A DNA stretch of 64,000 nt from Paraspadella gotoi (taxonomy: Eukaryota > Chaetognatha): assembly GCA_051294375.1 (NCBI GenBank), contig CM119264.1:24344002-24408001 (forward strand), read 5' to 3'. Below, piece after piece: positions 1-11,534 of this stretch. The position numbers and the translations under genes were made by a program. The notes under the pieces are model-generated. The model did no database searches. It was given only the letters and a program-made list of their open reading frames with translations, and was not told the DNA's origin. Position 1 is the stretch's first letter, and every line of letters starts with the position of its first letter.

Positions 1-220
1 ATGGAGATATGACGGAGAGATGACAGAGAAACGATAGAAAGACGATGGAGATATGACGGAGAGATGACAGAGAAACGATAGAAAGATGATGGAGATATGA
101 CGGAAAGATGACAAAGAAACGATAGAAAAATGATGAAGAGATGACCGAGGGATGACAGAGAAACGATAGAAAGATGATGGAGATATGACTGAGGGATGAC
201 AGCAAAACGATAGAAAAATC
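1..220. repeat. 44-bp minisatellite, five units
   Basis: Five consecutive 44-base units start at 1, 45, 89, 133 and 177, each opening ATGGAGATATGAC or a close variant and containing ACGATAGAAA near the end. Units 1 and 2 are almost identical, and units 3-5 carry a few substitutions but no indels. The array begins at the first base, so it probably extends beyond the window. Confidence 0.95.
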
Positions 221-480
221 TTTAAGAATTGAAGATGGATGGAAATCAAGAACTAAAAGATCAAACGAAAGACTAGAGTTGGCTTGGAAAGAAAAACTCG
301 GGATCTTTACCCTTTTTTAGTTTCTGTAAGAATGTGCCACTCCAATCCAAATAGAACTTAATTCAAATTCAACAGCTCAGTGCAAAAAGTGTAAAAGTCA
401 AAACCGTGAGAGCATCGGTTGAATGAAAGAGAAGAAAATGAAAAAAAATAAAAGAATGATGCGCGCAAGAGACGACGCAC

Positions 481-740
481 CTCGTCTTCAACGTCGAACG
501 CGATCGGTACGGACACGTTCTGCCCTCTGACGGTGGAATAGACGCAACCGCTCAGCCCGAGCCTCCTCGCTTCCTCGGCGTCGGCGATGAACGAGTTTCC
601 TCGCGTCCGAAAGAGGCGCCCTTCCGAAGCGTCGCACGTCGGGACGAGCCGCTTGAGGTCGCGAAAGTCGCGGAGGGACGGATCGAAAGGGTCTTCGTCG
701 GGGATGTGACAAAGTGGGTGTGGGACGAGGAATTTGGGTT
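481..740 (-). CDS. DUF229-like protein, exon 2 (partial gene)
   Basis: This is an internal coding exon of 260 nt on the minus strand. It is bounded by an acceptor (CCCCAG at 746-741, preceded by a long CT tract) and a donor (GAG|GTGCGT, GT at 480-479). It adds about 86 residues after the junction codon. Cysteines fall at about 89, 114 and 144 of the joined protein. The stretch LCHIPDEDPFDPS near residue 88 matches the pattern I know from the start of the DUF229 family (C-x-IP-x-x-DPFDPS), whose later part is sulfatase-like. Cys144-Val-Tyr followed by an Arg fits the next conserved block, and there is one N-glycosylation sequon, NVS, near residue 153. The exon begins in phase 1 and ends in phase 0. 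The rest of the gene would lie beyond base 1. The family call rests on motif memory, without a search. Confidence 0.72.
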
Positions 741-760
741 CTGGGGAGGGGGTGGTGTGT

Positions 761-774
761 GAGAGGAGAGAGAG

Positions 775-854
<80 letters not shown>
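761..854. repeat. GA microsatellite
   Basis: Nearly pure GA/AG dinucleotides with occasional GG or AA interruptions. On the minus strand it is a CT tract just upstream of the exon 2 acceptor, so it may act as an extended polypyrimidine tract. Confidence 0.97.
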
Positions 855-855
<1 letters not shown>

Positions 856-1207
856 CGCATGCAGTGACAACATGAATGAAATAGTGTTTGACAATGTAGA
901 AAAATAACATCAACGAGAAACAGTTTTTAAAAAAGGACAAAGCATGGCAAAGTTGAAAAAATGAAAGAGGGTCCATAAATAACAAAGAGTGACAAAGATT
1001 TCACAATGGGAAAAAAAATGAAAATGACGAAAATACCTAGCGACGGAAAATGAGGTCGTAAAGAGTCGAGAGGTGAAGTTAAAAACGATGAATTTAAACG
1101 ATCATTCACCAGAAAGTGATGAATGACTGATGAATGAGTGCTATGAATGGAAACGAGGCTCGGAAGCGAGTGAGAGACTCGGTAGTGATGAATGGAAATG
1201 CGATTGA

Positions 1208-1237
1208 GAGATGAGATGAGATGAGATGAGATGAGAT
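1208..1237. repeat. (GAGAT)6 microsatellite
   Basis: Six perfect pentanucleotide units. Confidence 0.95.
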
Positions 1238-1629
1238 GATCGCAGATGAGACGAAATCGATCGTGAGAAACTCATCGAGGTGATCATCACGTGACGAATT
1301 CACGGTGGGCGTGACGTCGACGTTTCACGCGCGTCGAAACCTTCGCGATTTCGTATTCATCTTCGTTGTGATCGATAGATTCACTTTCATGACTTTTTTT
1401 TCCTTTTAATTTTTTCTTTTTTTTCTTTTCTTTTTCTTTTTTTCTTTCTTGTCTTTATATTTTTATTCTCTTTTCATTCATTTTTTCATCTTTTTTACTT
1501 TTTTTTTTCGACAATTCAATTCAATTTCAAATTTTTAATCGCATTTTAAAATAGTTATGACTTATAAAATAATTCATTTCTTCCCATATATTTTACATAT
1601 TCGCACTTTTCTCAAGTAATCGTTCTCAC

Positions 1630-1864
1630 CTTTATTGAGTAAAATAAATCTTCTCAGCGGATTCGATCCAACTTTCCCGGTGAAGACGTAAAAGTAGAGA
1701 ATGAGAGGAAGAAGAGAAAGAGCGATGACGATCTCGATTCTCTTGCCGACTCCATTGACGACCAAATTGACGACCCAATGGCTAAGACGGCTCTTCGCAA
1801 AGCCGCCGACCTGATTGCCGACCCTCTTGCAGGTTCGTTTAACGACGTGAAGCGGGCGAGGCAT
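1630..1864 (-). CDS. DUF229-like protein, exon 1 with signal anchor
   Basis: This is the first coding exon: ATG at 1864-1862 in an A-rich context, 78 codons plus one base, ending at a strong donor (AAAG|GTGAGA, GT at 1629-1628). The basic N-terminus (residues 1-42, rich in Lys/Arg) is followed by one hydrophobic segment at about 43-61 and then a polar stretch, as in a type II signal-anchored Golgi, ER or surface protein. The leftover G joins the AA at the start of exon 2 to make a Glu codon, so the exons splice in frame across an 889-nt intron (741-1629). The phase match, matching strand and plausible anchor support one gene. An extra small exon in the intron cannot be excluded. Confidence 0.62.
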
Positions 1865-2696
1865 TTTTTATTTTTTAACTAATTTTTAACTAATTTTTAA
1901 TTAATTTTTCTTATGCTTTTAATTTCTAAATTGCTAATGCTATTGTTATTGCTATCTTTACAATAACCCTTATGTAACTAACCCTAAGTCACTACTACAT
2001 TTTTCTTCGGATAACTTTTAAGAAATAATTTTCCGATTTTAATCTAATCTGCACTATAATTTAACACAATAAAAACTCTGAGGGACAAAATACAATTTTT
2101 TACAACAAACGCAGAGTCGAGGGACGGATTTAGAAGATTTGATGGATTTGGCACCAAGGAGCAGAAAATAGAAAAAAACGGGGAGAAAAATGGAAAATAA
2201 GAAAGAAAAAAAAAATAAAGAAAAAGAGGAAAAAAAAATAGATGGTATCAAATTTTCTCCGGGGATGAGTTGAATTCGATTTATTCGCGACAAGAAAGTC
2301 AACAGGTACGAAATTTGCACTTTGCAAGAAGCAGCGGCAGTCGCAGCAGCAGTCGCAGCATTTGAAGGGCGTTAGATATTTGCTTGACAGCGATCGCCCG
2401 CGACGCTTCTGCCCGAATTGCGTCTCCAGGGTCAGTTTACCCTGCGTCCCTCAATGATTTTTTCCTCCGCTTTTCCCCTCAAATCCGGAACCTTTCCAAT
2501 CGCTCGCTTTTCTCCACAATTTCATTTACCCGCAAATGTTTGCCCAAACCCCCTATGTTCTTACACGACCACACCCACTAAATTCCCCACCCCATAAGAT
2601 CCCCTTAAATTCCCCCCACCCGCTGATCCCCAATCCCCAAAATTCCCAAATGGCAAAATACGCGCCAAAAATTTTGAAGAGGCCGAGATTCTTCGG
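1865..2696. other. Intergenic or 5' flank, no gene recognised
   Basis: AT-rich upstream flank of the minus-strand gene. It contains an A/G-rich stretch at 2190-2245 and a short CAG-like run at 2333-2362. Short open frames exist but lack recognisable domains or splice support. Confidence 0.5.
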
Positions 2697-2700
2697 GAGG

Positions 2701-2736
<36 letters not shown>

Positions 2737-2812
2737 AGAGAGAAGGAGAGAGAGAGGCAGAGAGAGAAGAGAGAGAGGAGAGAGGATGCAGAGAGAGAGA
2801 AGGAGAGAGAGA
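2697..2812. repeat. GA microsatellite, interrupted
   Basis: GA dinucleotides interrupted by GGCAG, GATGCAG and AAG steps. Confidence 0.95.
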
Positions 2813-3630
2813 CGAAAGTCTGCGGTGTCATTCGTTTAATTTTTATCGCTTAACCTGCTGATTAAGCTTTTGTTGCCCGTGAAATATCTCCGAGATGGCG
2901 GGGAACGTTTAAGCGGGCCATATCGATTAAGGGATGAGAAGGAAGGGAGAAGGGAGAAGATTAATGCATGGAGAAAGAAAGGAGAAAGAAGGGAGAAAGA
3001 AGGGAGAAAGAAGAGAGCTGGTAATGAAAAAGAAGGGCATGATTGATGTAAGAAAAAGAAGGGAGGTTTGGCTAAGAATAAAAGAGTTGTGATCAAGTAA
3101 AAAGGTGAGTGAACGTAAAGTTTGTGCTAGACGGGGTAAACTAAATATTGTTGAAATTTATTATTATTGAGTACAGAATATGTACATGTGGATGGTTTTT
3201 TGACTGCAGTATGATAAAAATATATTTAAATAGCAAGCTATTGAGAAATAGTAGATTCATATAGCTAGCTATCAGTGTAATATACGGTAACCGTAACTTC
3301 ATGACAAATTCAACTTACATTACAACTTCATGACTTCATTTCTCTTGAGGATGCTTGTGGCGCTATAATAATATGTTTAATAGTTAATATGCTATAAAAG
3401 CAATAGAATATTCATCTCGCTATAAAGGAAGACAAATATCGCGCTAAGTAGCGTATAGAATATTCATTGGGCTACAGAGAGCCGCGTTTGAATATGAATG
3501 ATGTCTCTCAAAGTCTAGACGACATTTCGGTCGCAGAGAAGAAAAGCAAATCTGCTACTTGAAGTATAAATAATAATAAGAATATGGAGATTAGGTGTTT
3601 TTTGTTCTCTTTTTCTCTCGGTAATCAGAT
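2813..3630. other. Non-coding stretch
   Basis: No gene recognised. A purine-rich block at 2935-3065 contains repeated GGGAGAAAGAA. Two imperfect direct copies of ATAGAATATTCAT lie near 3405 and 3456, each followed by a GGCTA- or GCTA-like motif. Confidence 0.45.
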
Positions 3631-3641
3631 AGAGAGAGAGG

Positions 3642-3693
<52 letters not shown>
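3631..3693. repeat. GA microsatellite
   Basis: About 30 GA units with two GGGAGGG interruptions near the left end. Confidence 0.96.
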
Positions 3694-3694
<1 letters not shown>

Positions 3695-4014
3695 AATGGT
3701 TTCTCAAACCAGTTTGTTGCAACTGGATGATTTACATGGAAATCGGCGACCAGGGACGAGAGTTTCGATTGAGAAAGAAAGAAGATTAAAAAAGAAAGAA
3801 AGAATGAAAAAAAAGTGGATCGAAGCTAAAAAATAAGGAGAAAGAGAAGAGAGAAGAAACGCGGGAAAAAGTTAATGATTATGTCTTGAAAAGAAAAGAG
3901 GATACGAGGGAGAGAAAAATCGCTAATAAATCGAGGAAAGGAAGAGAGAGTCGAATGGCGAGAGCGGGGAAAGGGAATAGGGGAAGGAAAAAATCTGATA
4001 TATGCCAGTTGGAA

Positions 4015-4016
4015 CG

Positions 4017-4109
<93 letters not shown>

Positions 4110-4122
4110 AGAGAGAGAGACT
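4015..4122. repeat. GA microsatellite, interrupted by AA steps
   Basis: GA units with regular GAAAGA and GAAGA interruptions. Its open frames of alternating Arg/Glu or Ser/Leu are repeat translations. Confidence 0.95.
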
Positions 4123-4310
4123 CAGAAAGAAAAAGGAATAGAAGAATAATTTTGGAGAAATGGAAAAAGAGGAAAAAAAAATAGGAGCTCTGGTCATAGA
4201 ATATAGAAGACAGTGAAAACAAAAATCAATATTCCTACATAAAAAGCTACACAAGACGAAAGCTTGTTACTCGCCTCGCAAAATAGTCGAACCTAAAATC
4301 AACGAAAAAA

Positions 4311-4380
4311 GTCACAAAAAGTCACAAAAAGTCACAAAAAGTAACAAAAAGTAACAAAAAGTCACAAAAAGTCACAAAAA
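4311..4380. repeat. 10-bp tandem repeat GTCACAAAAA
   Basis: Seven decamer units in perfect register, reading GTCACAAAAA or GTAACAAAAA, followed by a degenerate eighth. Confidence 0.96.
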
Positions 4381-4421
4381 GTAACGCAAGAAACTGAAAC
4401 AAGTTAAACAAAGGGTTTTTG

Positions 4422-4866
4422 GAAAAATTTAAGGTAGAGGATTGCAAAATTGTTTTTCTTTCAACAACGAGTTTTATACGAGTTTCATATGAAAACAGAC
4501 AAGTTTCGGCTTTAGTGCAAATTTCGCATTCACAATGTATAAATCCAGCTGATGAAGGCGAAAGGAAAACTATCGGGGAAGAGCGACGAGAAATGAAACT
4601 TCCAGAAACTGTTATGGTTTCTCACGACAGACTGCAAGAATTAAAGCCACTTTTAGTGATAATTGATTTGTGTGACGAGAACAATCTCACTGGGAAAAGC
4701 GATAAGTGCCGAGATGGAACCGGAAAGGGTCCAACGAGCCCGAGTTTCTCACGTCGAAGAAAAACAAACGAGAAAAACGGGAACAATATTTTGAGACACG
4801 AGGATTTCTTGTCTGAAACGCTGGCCGAATGTGGAGTGGCTGCTACATGTCAGTATACTTTAATGG
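4422..4866 (+). CDS. Candidate exon of an unrecognised gene
   Basis: An open frame of about 150 codons has mixed, non-repetitive amino-acid composition. It runs to an excellent splice donor, ATGG|GTAAGT (GT at 4867-4868), two codons before its stop. It lacks an ATG at its left end; the first in-frame ATG is at 4593. So it may be an internal exon with an acceptor somewhere in 4440-4530, or a first exon beginning at 4593. The product contains a hydrophobic stretch, LLVIIDLCDENN, and several Cys residues near the C-terminal end. I do not recognise a family. The length of the frame among purine-rich sequence and the donor position are the only support. Confidence 0.33.
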
Positions 4867-5496
<630 letters not shown>

Positions 5497-5970
5497 AATC
5501 TTTGGAAGAAATGGCGGAGAAGGAGGCGGAGTAAGAGGTAGGACGGTTTAAATTCTCTCAAAGGATTTTCTTCTTTCTGTTTATTAATTCGAGCAATATA
5601 ACAACAATTAAAAAAACAGAAAAACCCACCCTAAAAAAAACCCATAATCTAACGAAAGGGAATACGTTCCATCATTGCGTATTACCGACAACGGAAGCAA
5701 AATTTTTTCGCAATAGCAACAACGAGACTTAAGATCCATCGGCTAAACAACAGCGCCATCGTTGGACCGAAATGTCAATTAGCGAAGAGGCCCGGGTCCG
5801 CGATTTGAATTAAAATGCTATTTTGTTTGACCATTAGCGTCGGAACGTCCGGAACGTCCGGAGCGCCGCGGCGAGGCGAGAGATCGCCACGCGTGGAGCA
5901 ATTCCACGCCCCCGTCATTTCCTGAACGCGGGTGGATGGGGAATATGTGTGCTGGGATGTGTATGTTGTG

Positions 5971-6003
5971 AGTGAGAGAAGAGAGAGGAGAGAGGGAGAC
6001 AGA

Positions 6004-6058
<55 letters not shown>

Positions 6059-6081
6059 AGAGAGAGAGAGAGAGAGAGGGG

Positions 6082-6121
<40 letters not shown>
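5971..6121. repeat. GA microsatellite, interrupted
   Basis: GA units with GAAGAG, GGAG and GGGGAG interruptions. On the minus strand it precedes a plausible acceptor, CGCGTTCAG (5932-5924), but no convincing exon follows it. Confidence 0.96.
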
Positions 6122-6240
6122 TTAAAAAATCTGAAGAATGGCGGATAATTGATAGCGACGCAAAATTGCGCCAAACTTTCTCCATTTTTTTCTCTATGGA
6201 AGAAGATGGGGGCATGAGATGAATTGATGAAGGGGAAAAC

Positions 6241-6276
6241 TTCTCTCTCTCCTCTCTCCTCTCTCTCTTCTCGGTG

Positions 6277-6311
<35 letters not shown>
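6241..6311. repeat. CT microsatellite
   Basis: CT/TC units with short interruptions, lying 119 bp from the GA array ending at 6121. The two arrays are reverse complements and could pair. Confidence 0.96.
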
Positions 6312-6315
<4 letters not shown>

Positions 6316-6428
6316 GCGCGGGCGGGGACTTATGCTCAGTCAGGCGTCCGCGCGCAGGAACTTGTTGCCCGATTTTTAAAATCGCATCAAAATTTTGCCG
6401 ACGATTTTTGAAGTCGTCTTCATTGTCT

Positions 6429-6430
<2 letters not shown>

Positions 6431-6505
<75 letters not shown>

Positions 6506-6510
6506 GTGGG
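6431..6510. repeat. (TCG)n trinucleotide array
   Basis: About 25 near-perfect TCG/CGT units. On the minus strand one frame reads as an Asp run inside a 72-codon open frame. I see no splice or domain support for calling it coding. Confidence 0.96.
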
Positions 6511-6511
6511 T

Positions 6512-7802
6512 TCTCTTCTCTTCAAGCAAGATTTTTTACTCGTCTGATTTTCTACTGATTTATCTTTGAATAAATTTTTTTTTTGAATCGGGAAGATAAA
6601 AACCAATGATATTCTTAATTGACTACAGAGCGTATTACGCAACAACACGCAGTTTCTTTTAATGACTAACTTCATAAATAAGTTAACACGACCAAACAAT
6701 GCATTATCAATATTGGCTTATATAGTATATACTCTGCTACTATAAACTGTTTTTTTATACTTTTCTTCACGTACGGGCAAACGAAAGGCAAAACATCAGG
6801 CCCTTTACAGTCCATTTTTTTTTCTCGCGTGGTTGAGAGTTGACAACATTTGGTGAATACCAAAATAAATTCTTGTTTATTATGATTTAACACGAAAATT
6901 TAAAAACAGAAATCCACTCGACTAGACCGAATAATTTCCTCTTTTTGCCTTGAAGCCTCGAAATCTTCAAGGATTTTTTCGGGAGTTCGTCTTTTTTAAA
7001 AACGACTCTTCAAAGAATCTTTTTGGGAAAGTCTTTCGTTGGACCGTTATGACCCCTCGGAGATGCTGAGAAGGAGTCGCAGAGGAGAGAGGACGGCTCG
7101 GGTAAAAATCGAGATAATTTTTTTTTTTAATTTAATATCTTTTTGATGAGAATTTCAAAAGTTTTATTACGAGGATTGCAAAGATTTCATCGATCGCTCT
7201 TTATTGTAAAATAGATGGAACAAGAATGTGTATTGAACAATGATCACAAGGATACTGCTTCGTATATTGAAATCTAGATTCAAAGTAATAGGATCTTTTA
7301 TCTTTCGATAGGAACTTTAGTCTATTGATCTCAGATTCGCGATTGGAACCTCAAATCCATTCCCCCTCAAACTTTTCGGAGATTTCTTGAGAGCGAGAGA
7401 AATTGAGCGAGAGAGCGAGATTGAGAGCGAGTCGTGGTGGAAGTCTCGGGCCAGGACGAACCACTTTGACTAAACGACTCCCAAGAAAATTAACTGCGGA
7501 AAAAAAAGTCTTCTCAGGCTTTTTGCCTCTCGTTGTCTTCGTTGGCGGCTAAATTTGATTTATCGCCAAATTGCTTTTCGTGACGGGACTTGGAAAGAGA
7601 CAAAAGACGCCTTCGGAAAAAAAAGCAGCTTTAAAAGCAAATTTTTGGGTTTGGTATGGGGGGGAGGAAGTTTGAGAAATTTCGTCCGTCAATTAATACG
7701 GCAAATGTTTTAAGATAATTTTTACTTTGACGGCGAAGATTTAAAATCTTTACCGTCTGCATTCTAGACTTTTATTTCAAGTCATTCCTGTCTTCTCTCC
7801 CT
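6512..7802. other. Non-coding stretch
   Basis: No gene, RNA or repeat family recognised. The sequence is AT-rich to 7260 and mixed afterwards, with a short run of GAGCGAGA words near 7390-7425. Confidence 0.45.
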
Positions 7803-7856
7803 TTGATCTTCTTTAACCACCTTAACTTATTCCACCCCCCATATTTCAACCACCCA

Positions 7857-8150
7857 GACCTTCACTACTTTAATCACCCACGCTTTCACTATGCTGACTT
7901 TTATCACTCCGACCTTCACCATCCCGACCTTTGCCGCCCCGACTCTCACCACCCCGACCTTCACCACCCCGAACTTTACCGCCACGAATTCTCACAGGCA
8001 TCCCGACCTTCACCACCCCGATCCTTCGCGCGCCCGACTCTCAGCACCCCGACGCATCACCACCCCGAATTTTAGCGCCGCGGATTCCTCACCAGCCCCG
8101 ACCTTCGCCGCCCCGACTCTCACCACCCCGACCTTCACCACTCCTATCCA
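7857..8150. repeat. 15-bp GC-rich minisatellite
   Basis: Degenerate tandem copies of CCGACCTTCACCACC and variants such as CCGACTCTCACCACC and CCGACCTTTGCCGCC. The period is a multiple of three, so one frame reads a Pro-Thr-Phe-Thr-Thr-like repeat for about 95 codons. There is no flanking coding evidence. Confidence 0.88.
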
Positions 8151-8181
8151 ACTCTTAATGTTCGAGACTAGAAAGTCGTAA

Positions 8182-8456
8182 AAACCCGAAGAGGCTAAAA
8201 AAAAGGAGAGGAAGGAAAAGTCCCGACGGAGGAAAGAAGAGAAAAAGGAGAAAAGAAAAGGAGAAAAGAAAAAGAAGAAAAGAAAGAAGGATGAGATTAA
8301 AATAAGAAAAACATATTTAGAAATGTAATCGTGTAAAATATTGAAAAAAAAGGAGAAAATTATAAAAAAATAATAAGGAATGGGGAAAAGTATAGTAAAA
8401 GTTACATTTTCATTAGCGTATTTGGTATTTATAATTTTATCTATATAAGCGGAGGA

Positions 8457-8457
<1 letters not shown>
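8182..8457. other. A/G-rich non-coding stretch
   Basis: Purine-rich words (AAAAGGAG and similar) grade into AT-rich sequence with ATATTTAG and TATAAG motifs. Nothing else is recognised. Confidence 0.4.

Positions 8458-8491
<34 letters not shown>
8458..8491. repeat. GA microsatellite abutting a gap
   Basis: GA units run directly into the N gap. Confidence 0.95.
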
Positions 8492-8847
8492 NNNNNNNNN
8501 NNNNNNNNNNNNNNNNNNNNNNNNNNNNNNNNNNNNNNNNNNNNNNNNNNNNNNNNNNNNNNNNNNNNNNNNNNNNNNNNNNNNNNNNNNNNNNNNNNNN
8601 NNNNNNNNNNNNNNNNNNNNNNNNNNNNNNNNNNNNNNNNNNNNNNNNNNNNNNNNNNNNNNNNNNNNNNNNNNNNNNNNNNNNNNNNNNNNNNNNNNNN
8701 NNNNNNNNNNNNNNNNNNNNNNNNNNNNNNNNNNNNNNNNNNNNNNNNNNNNNNNNNNNNNNNNNNNNNNNNNNNNNNNNNNNNNNNNNNNNNNNNNNNN
8801 NNNNNNNNNNNNNNNNNNNNNNNNNNNNNNNNNNNNNNNNNNNNNNN
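8492..8847. other. Assembly gap, 356 N
   Basis: Flanked on the left by GA and on the right by CCCTCTCTCT, so the two edges have opposite purine polarity. Confidence 0.99.
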
Positions 8848-8865
8848 CCCCTCTCTCTCTCTCCT

Positions 8866-9506
8866 TTTCCTCCCTCCCCAGTTAAAGAAAGCGATTGCCC
8901 GTCTGTCGCGAAAGCGAAGGTTTAAGATGCAGGTGTAGCGACGAAAGTAATGGAGCTTTGACGGAAGTGGGGAAGAGAAGTGATGAAGTGATGGCGTAAG
9001 TGATGGAGTGACGGTAAAATAGTTGAAGTTGAAGGGATGAAGCGTTTGTGAAAACGAAGTTTTGGTTGAAAATACCTGATGAAAGATGGCAGACTGGCGA
9101 AAGTGACTTGCTGACAAATAAGAGATGAAGTGAGAGGAAGTGATTTAAAAGAAATCTTTCAACAATAGTGTACAATATATATACCTAATTACAAATATAT
9201 AATAATAGTATTTAAATATTCCTAACATAGTTTAGATGAAAGATTTAAGAGTTGGAAGGAGCGCGGGAGGGAAGGAGCAAAGGATCGAAGGAACGAAACT
9301 TAGGACAGCGGTCGTCATCAGCAAAAAGACTTAATCCTTTTCGGTTTTTTTCCACCGACGTAACGACGTCTCACAACAACAACGACAATGACAACAACAA
9401 CGACTTTTCCTTGGCACAAAGGGAAAAAGAAGATCCCCCCCCTTCCCGGGAGGAAACCGGAAGTCTGAACGCCGTAAACAAATTCGAAACAATGAGGCCC
9501 CTTAAT

Positions 9507-9510
<4 letters not shown>
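8866..9510. other. Non-coding stretch
   Basis: No gene recognised. It contains GTGATGGAGTGACGG-like words at 8970-9020, and an ACAACAACGACAATGAC stretch at 9373-9407. Confidence 0.4.
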
Positions 9511-9559
<49 letters not shown>

Positions 9560-9568
9560 TTCTCTCTC
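9511..9568. repeat. CT microsatellite
   Basis: CT/TC units with two TTTCTC interruptions. Confidence 0.96.
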
Positions 9569-9569
9569 A

Positions 9570-10345
9570 TTTACCCCTTCAGTCCCTCTTCATTACTGTT
9601 TCAAGATGGTGGTTTACGCCGCAGAAAAAACCGTTTGACGAATCCTTTTTTGAGGGGAACCACGAATTGGTTAATTGTAGTTGAGGAAATCGTATATCGA
9701 AATACCCGAGAAAAACTTTTTTAAGGTGTTTGAAAAACAAAAAATCACAGCGCTAGTTTGCAAATGTAAGCTATAAACATTTAAAATATGTCACGGTCTT
9801 TGATAAAAAAAAAGCGCTTAAATCATTGCATTTTAGGAAAGAGTTGTGATATGTCGAAAAGTCAATATGAGGTTCTTATGATGCGAAACACAAAGCCAAA
9901 AATCCCTTAAAGCAAATAGAAAAAAAAGAAGAAAATCGAAGCTTTGAATGTGATTTCGATAAGAAAAGATACAAAATTGATTTATAAACGAAAGAAGACA
10001 CGACTAAATACGATATTTTTGGTCGGTCTGTCGTTATTTTTGTGGTTCCTATATTGTAAGAAAAAGAGAAAAAAAGCGAATTTTCCGTCACTGACTCTGT
10101 CTTCAGAATTATCAATGAGAAAAAAGATGAAGTGATTTTTAAAAAAAATATTTGATCTATACATAAGTACAAATCGGTTATTAAGAAATTGAAATATTCC
10201 TAACGTAACGATGGTGCAACCCGGACGGTCACTGTGAGTTTTTCAAGATTTTATCGTTCTTAGCTAAAAAAAAAAAAGAAACATTTTTGCATATACGTGT
10301 CTCTTTTCATTAAAAAAAAGAGGAAATGTATATATAACCGAGTTT
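9570..10345. other. AT-rich non-coding stretch
   Basis: No gene recognised. The word AATATTCCTAAC occurs at about 10190 and also near 9217, each in AT-rich surroundings, a weak sign of a shared degenerate repeat. Confidence 0.4.
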
Positions 10346-10556
10346 TTTGTTCGTTTTTTCCCCATTTCTTGCGATGTTTGTTTTTTTTGTCGTTGTTGTT
10401 GTTGTCGTCCCTTTCTTAATCTCTTCTCGTGTTTGGTCATTTATTTTCTCTCCCTTTTTTCTCGTCGGTTTTTTTCTTTCTCTCTCGTTTCTCTTTTGTT
10501 GTGTCCTTTATCATCTTTTTTCGCTCCCTCGTAATTTTTTGTCATTTTCACCCTTT

Positions 10557-10682
<126 letters not shown>

Positions 10683-10908
10683 TTATCCTTTTTACAAAAA
10701 ATTATTTTCAATTTCTATTTTCAATTTTCTTTTTTTCTTTTTCTACTCTCTCTGTTTTCTTTTCTTCATATTTCTTTTCTTTCAAGATTCTTTTCTTATC
10801 TTTTTATTTTCTCTCCTTCTCTCCCCCTCTCTCATTCCTGACTCAGCTAATACTAAAGAAAAAGAGTAACGAGAGGTCTCTTCCTTTTTGGCGGGAATTT
10901 CAACGTTG

Positions 10909-10941
10909 AATCTCTCTCTCTCTCTCTTACTCTCTCTCTCC
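10909..10941. repeat. CT microsatellite
   Basis: Short CT run with one TTACTC interruption. Confidence 0.93.
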
Positions 10942-11468
10942 CCTTTCGGCCTTCACCCCAAAATGCTAATGAAATCCATTCAAAAATTTGTTTCTAAAAT
11001 ATTTTAATATCTGTTTAAATATAAATATCTCTGTTTAATATAAAATCAAAAAATAAGATAACAAGTAACCCAAACAAAAGACCATCTACAATTTACAACG
11101 GCCTGTATTGGCAGCAATGAACATTGAACAACCTCTTTTGAAATTTCCCGTATACAGTTCGCCTTACAACTTCCATTATCGCTTTGCTTTACCACTCTCC
11201 ATTACCACTCCCATTAAAAAGTAATTCCTCATTCCCCCGGATGTTCCCCCGGATATTTCCCCCGGATGTTTCTCCGGAAGCGAGAAAGAAAAATGGCGGT
11301 CAAATGAATCGAGGCGAAGATTTAGCCAAATCGTTTCTTTTTCCCCTTTTTTGTTATTGTTTCTTTCTCTTTATTTTTCTTTTCTTCTTCTTTTATTTTT
11401 TCCCCTCTCAACGAAAACTCGTTCACAAATGGCAAAGTTTAATGATCGCCATCACTTTTCCCTCGAAG
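10942..11468. other. Non-coding stretch with a small tandem repeat
   Basis: 11234-11278 holds about four copies of a 13-base unit, CCCCCGGATGTTT. The rest is AT- or pyrimidine-rich with no gene visible. Confidence 0.5.
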
Positions 11469-11534
11469 GTCGTCGTCGTCGTCGTCGTCGTCGTGGTATT
11501 CGTCGTTGTTGTAATCCTCGTCGTCGTTCTTTTC
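11469..11534. repeat. (TCG)n trinucleotide array abutting a gap
   Basis: Units of CGT/TCG with GTT and GGT variants run into the N gap at 11,535. Confidence 0.94.

Larger units (their letters stand above)
741..1629 (-). other. Intron of the DUF229-like gene
   Basis: This GT-AG interval between the two exons holds the 761-854 GA array (CT on the coding strand, beside the acceptor), a (GAGAT)6 array at 1208-1237, an imperfect palindrome around a CGTCGACG core at 1309-1330, and a T-rich stretch at 1387-1515. I see no other coding signal in it. Confidence 0.55.

Noticed and set aside
358-985. Long minus-strand frames with Ser-Leu repeats reading through the exon 2 region
   Set aside because: The Ser-Leu runs are translations of the GA array in the intron. 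Only the 481-740 part has splice sites and a family-like motif.
5818-5923. Possible exon after the acceptor-like CGCGTTCAG at 5932-5924 (minus)
   Set aside because: The acceptor is fair, but no good donor follows and none of the frames gives a recognisable peptide.
6311-6699. Poly-Asp or poly-Thr protein on the minus strand
   Set aside because: The run comes from the TCG array. The flanks give no domain or splice support.
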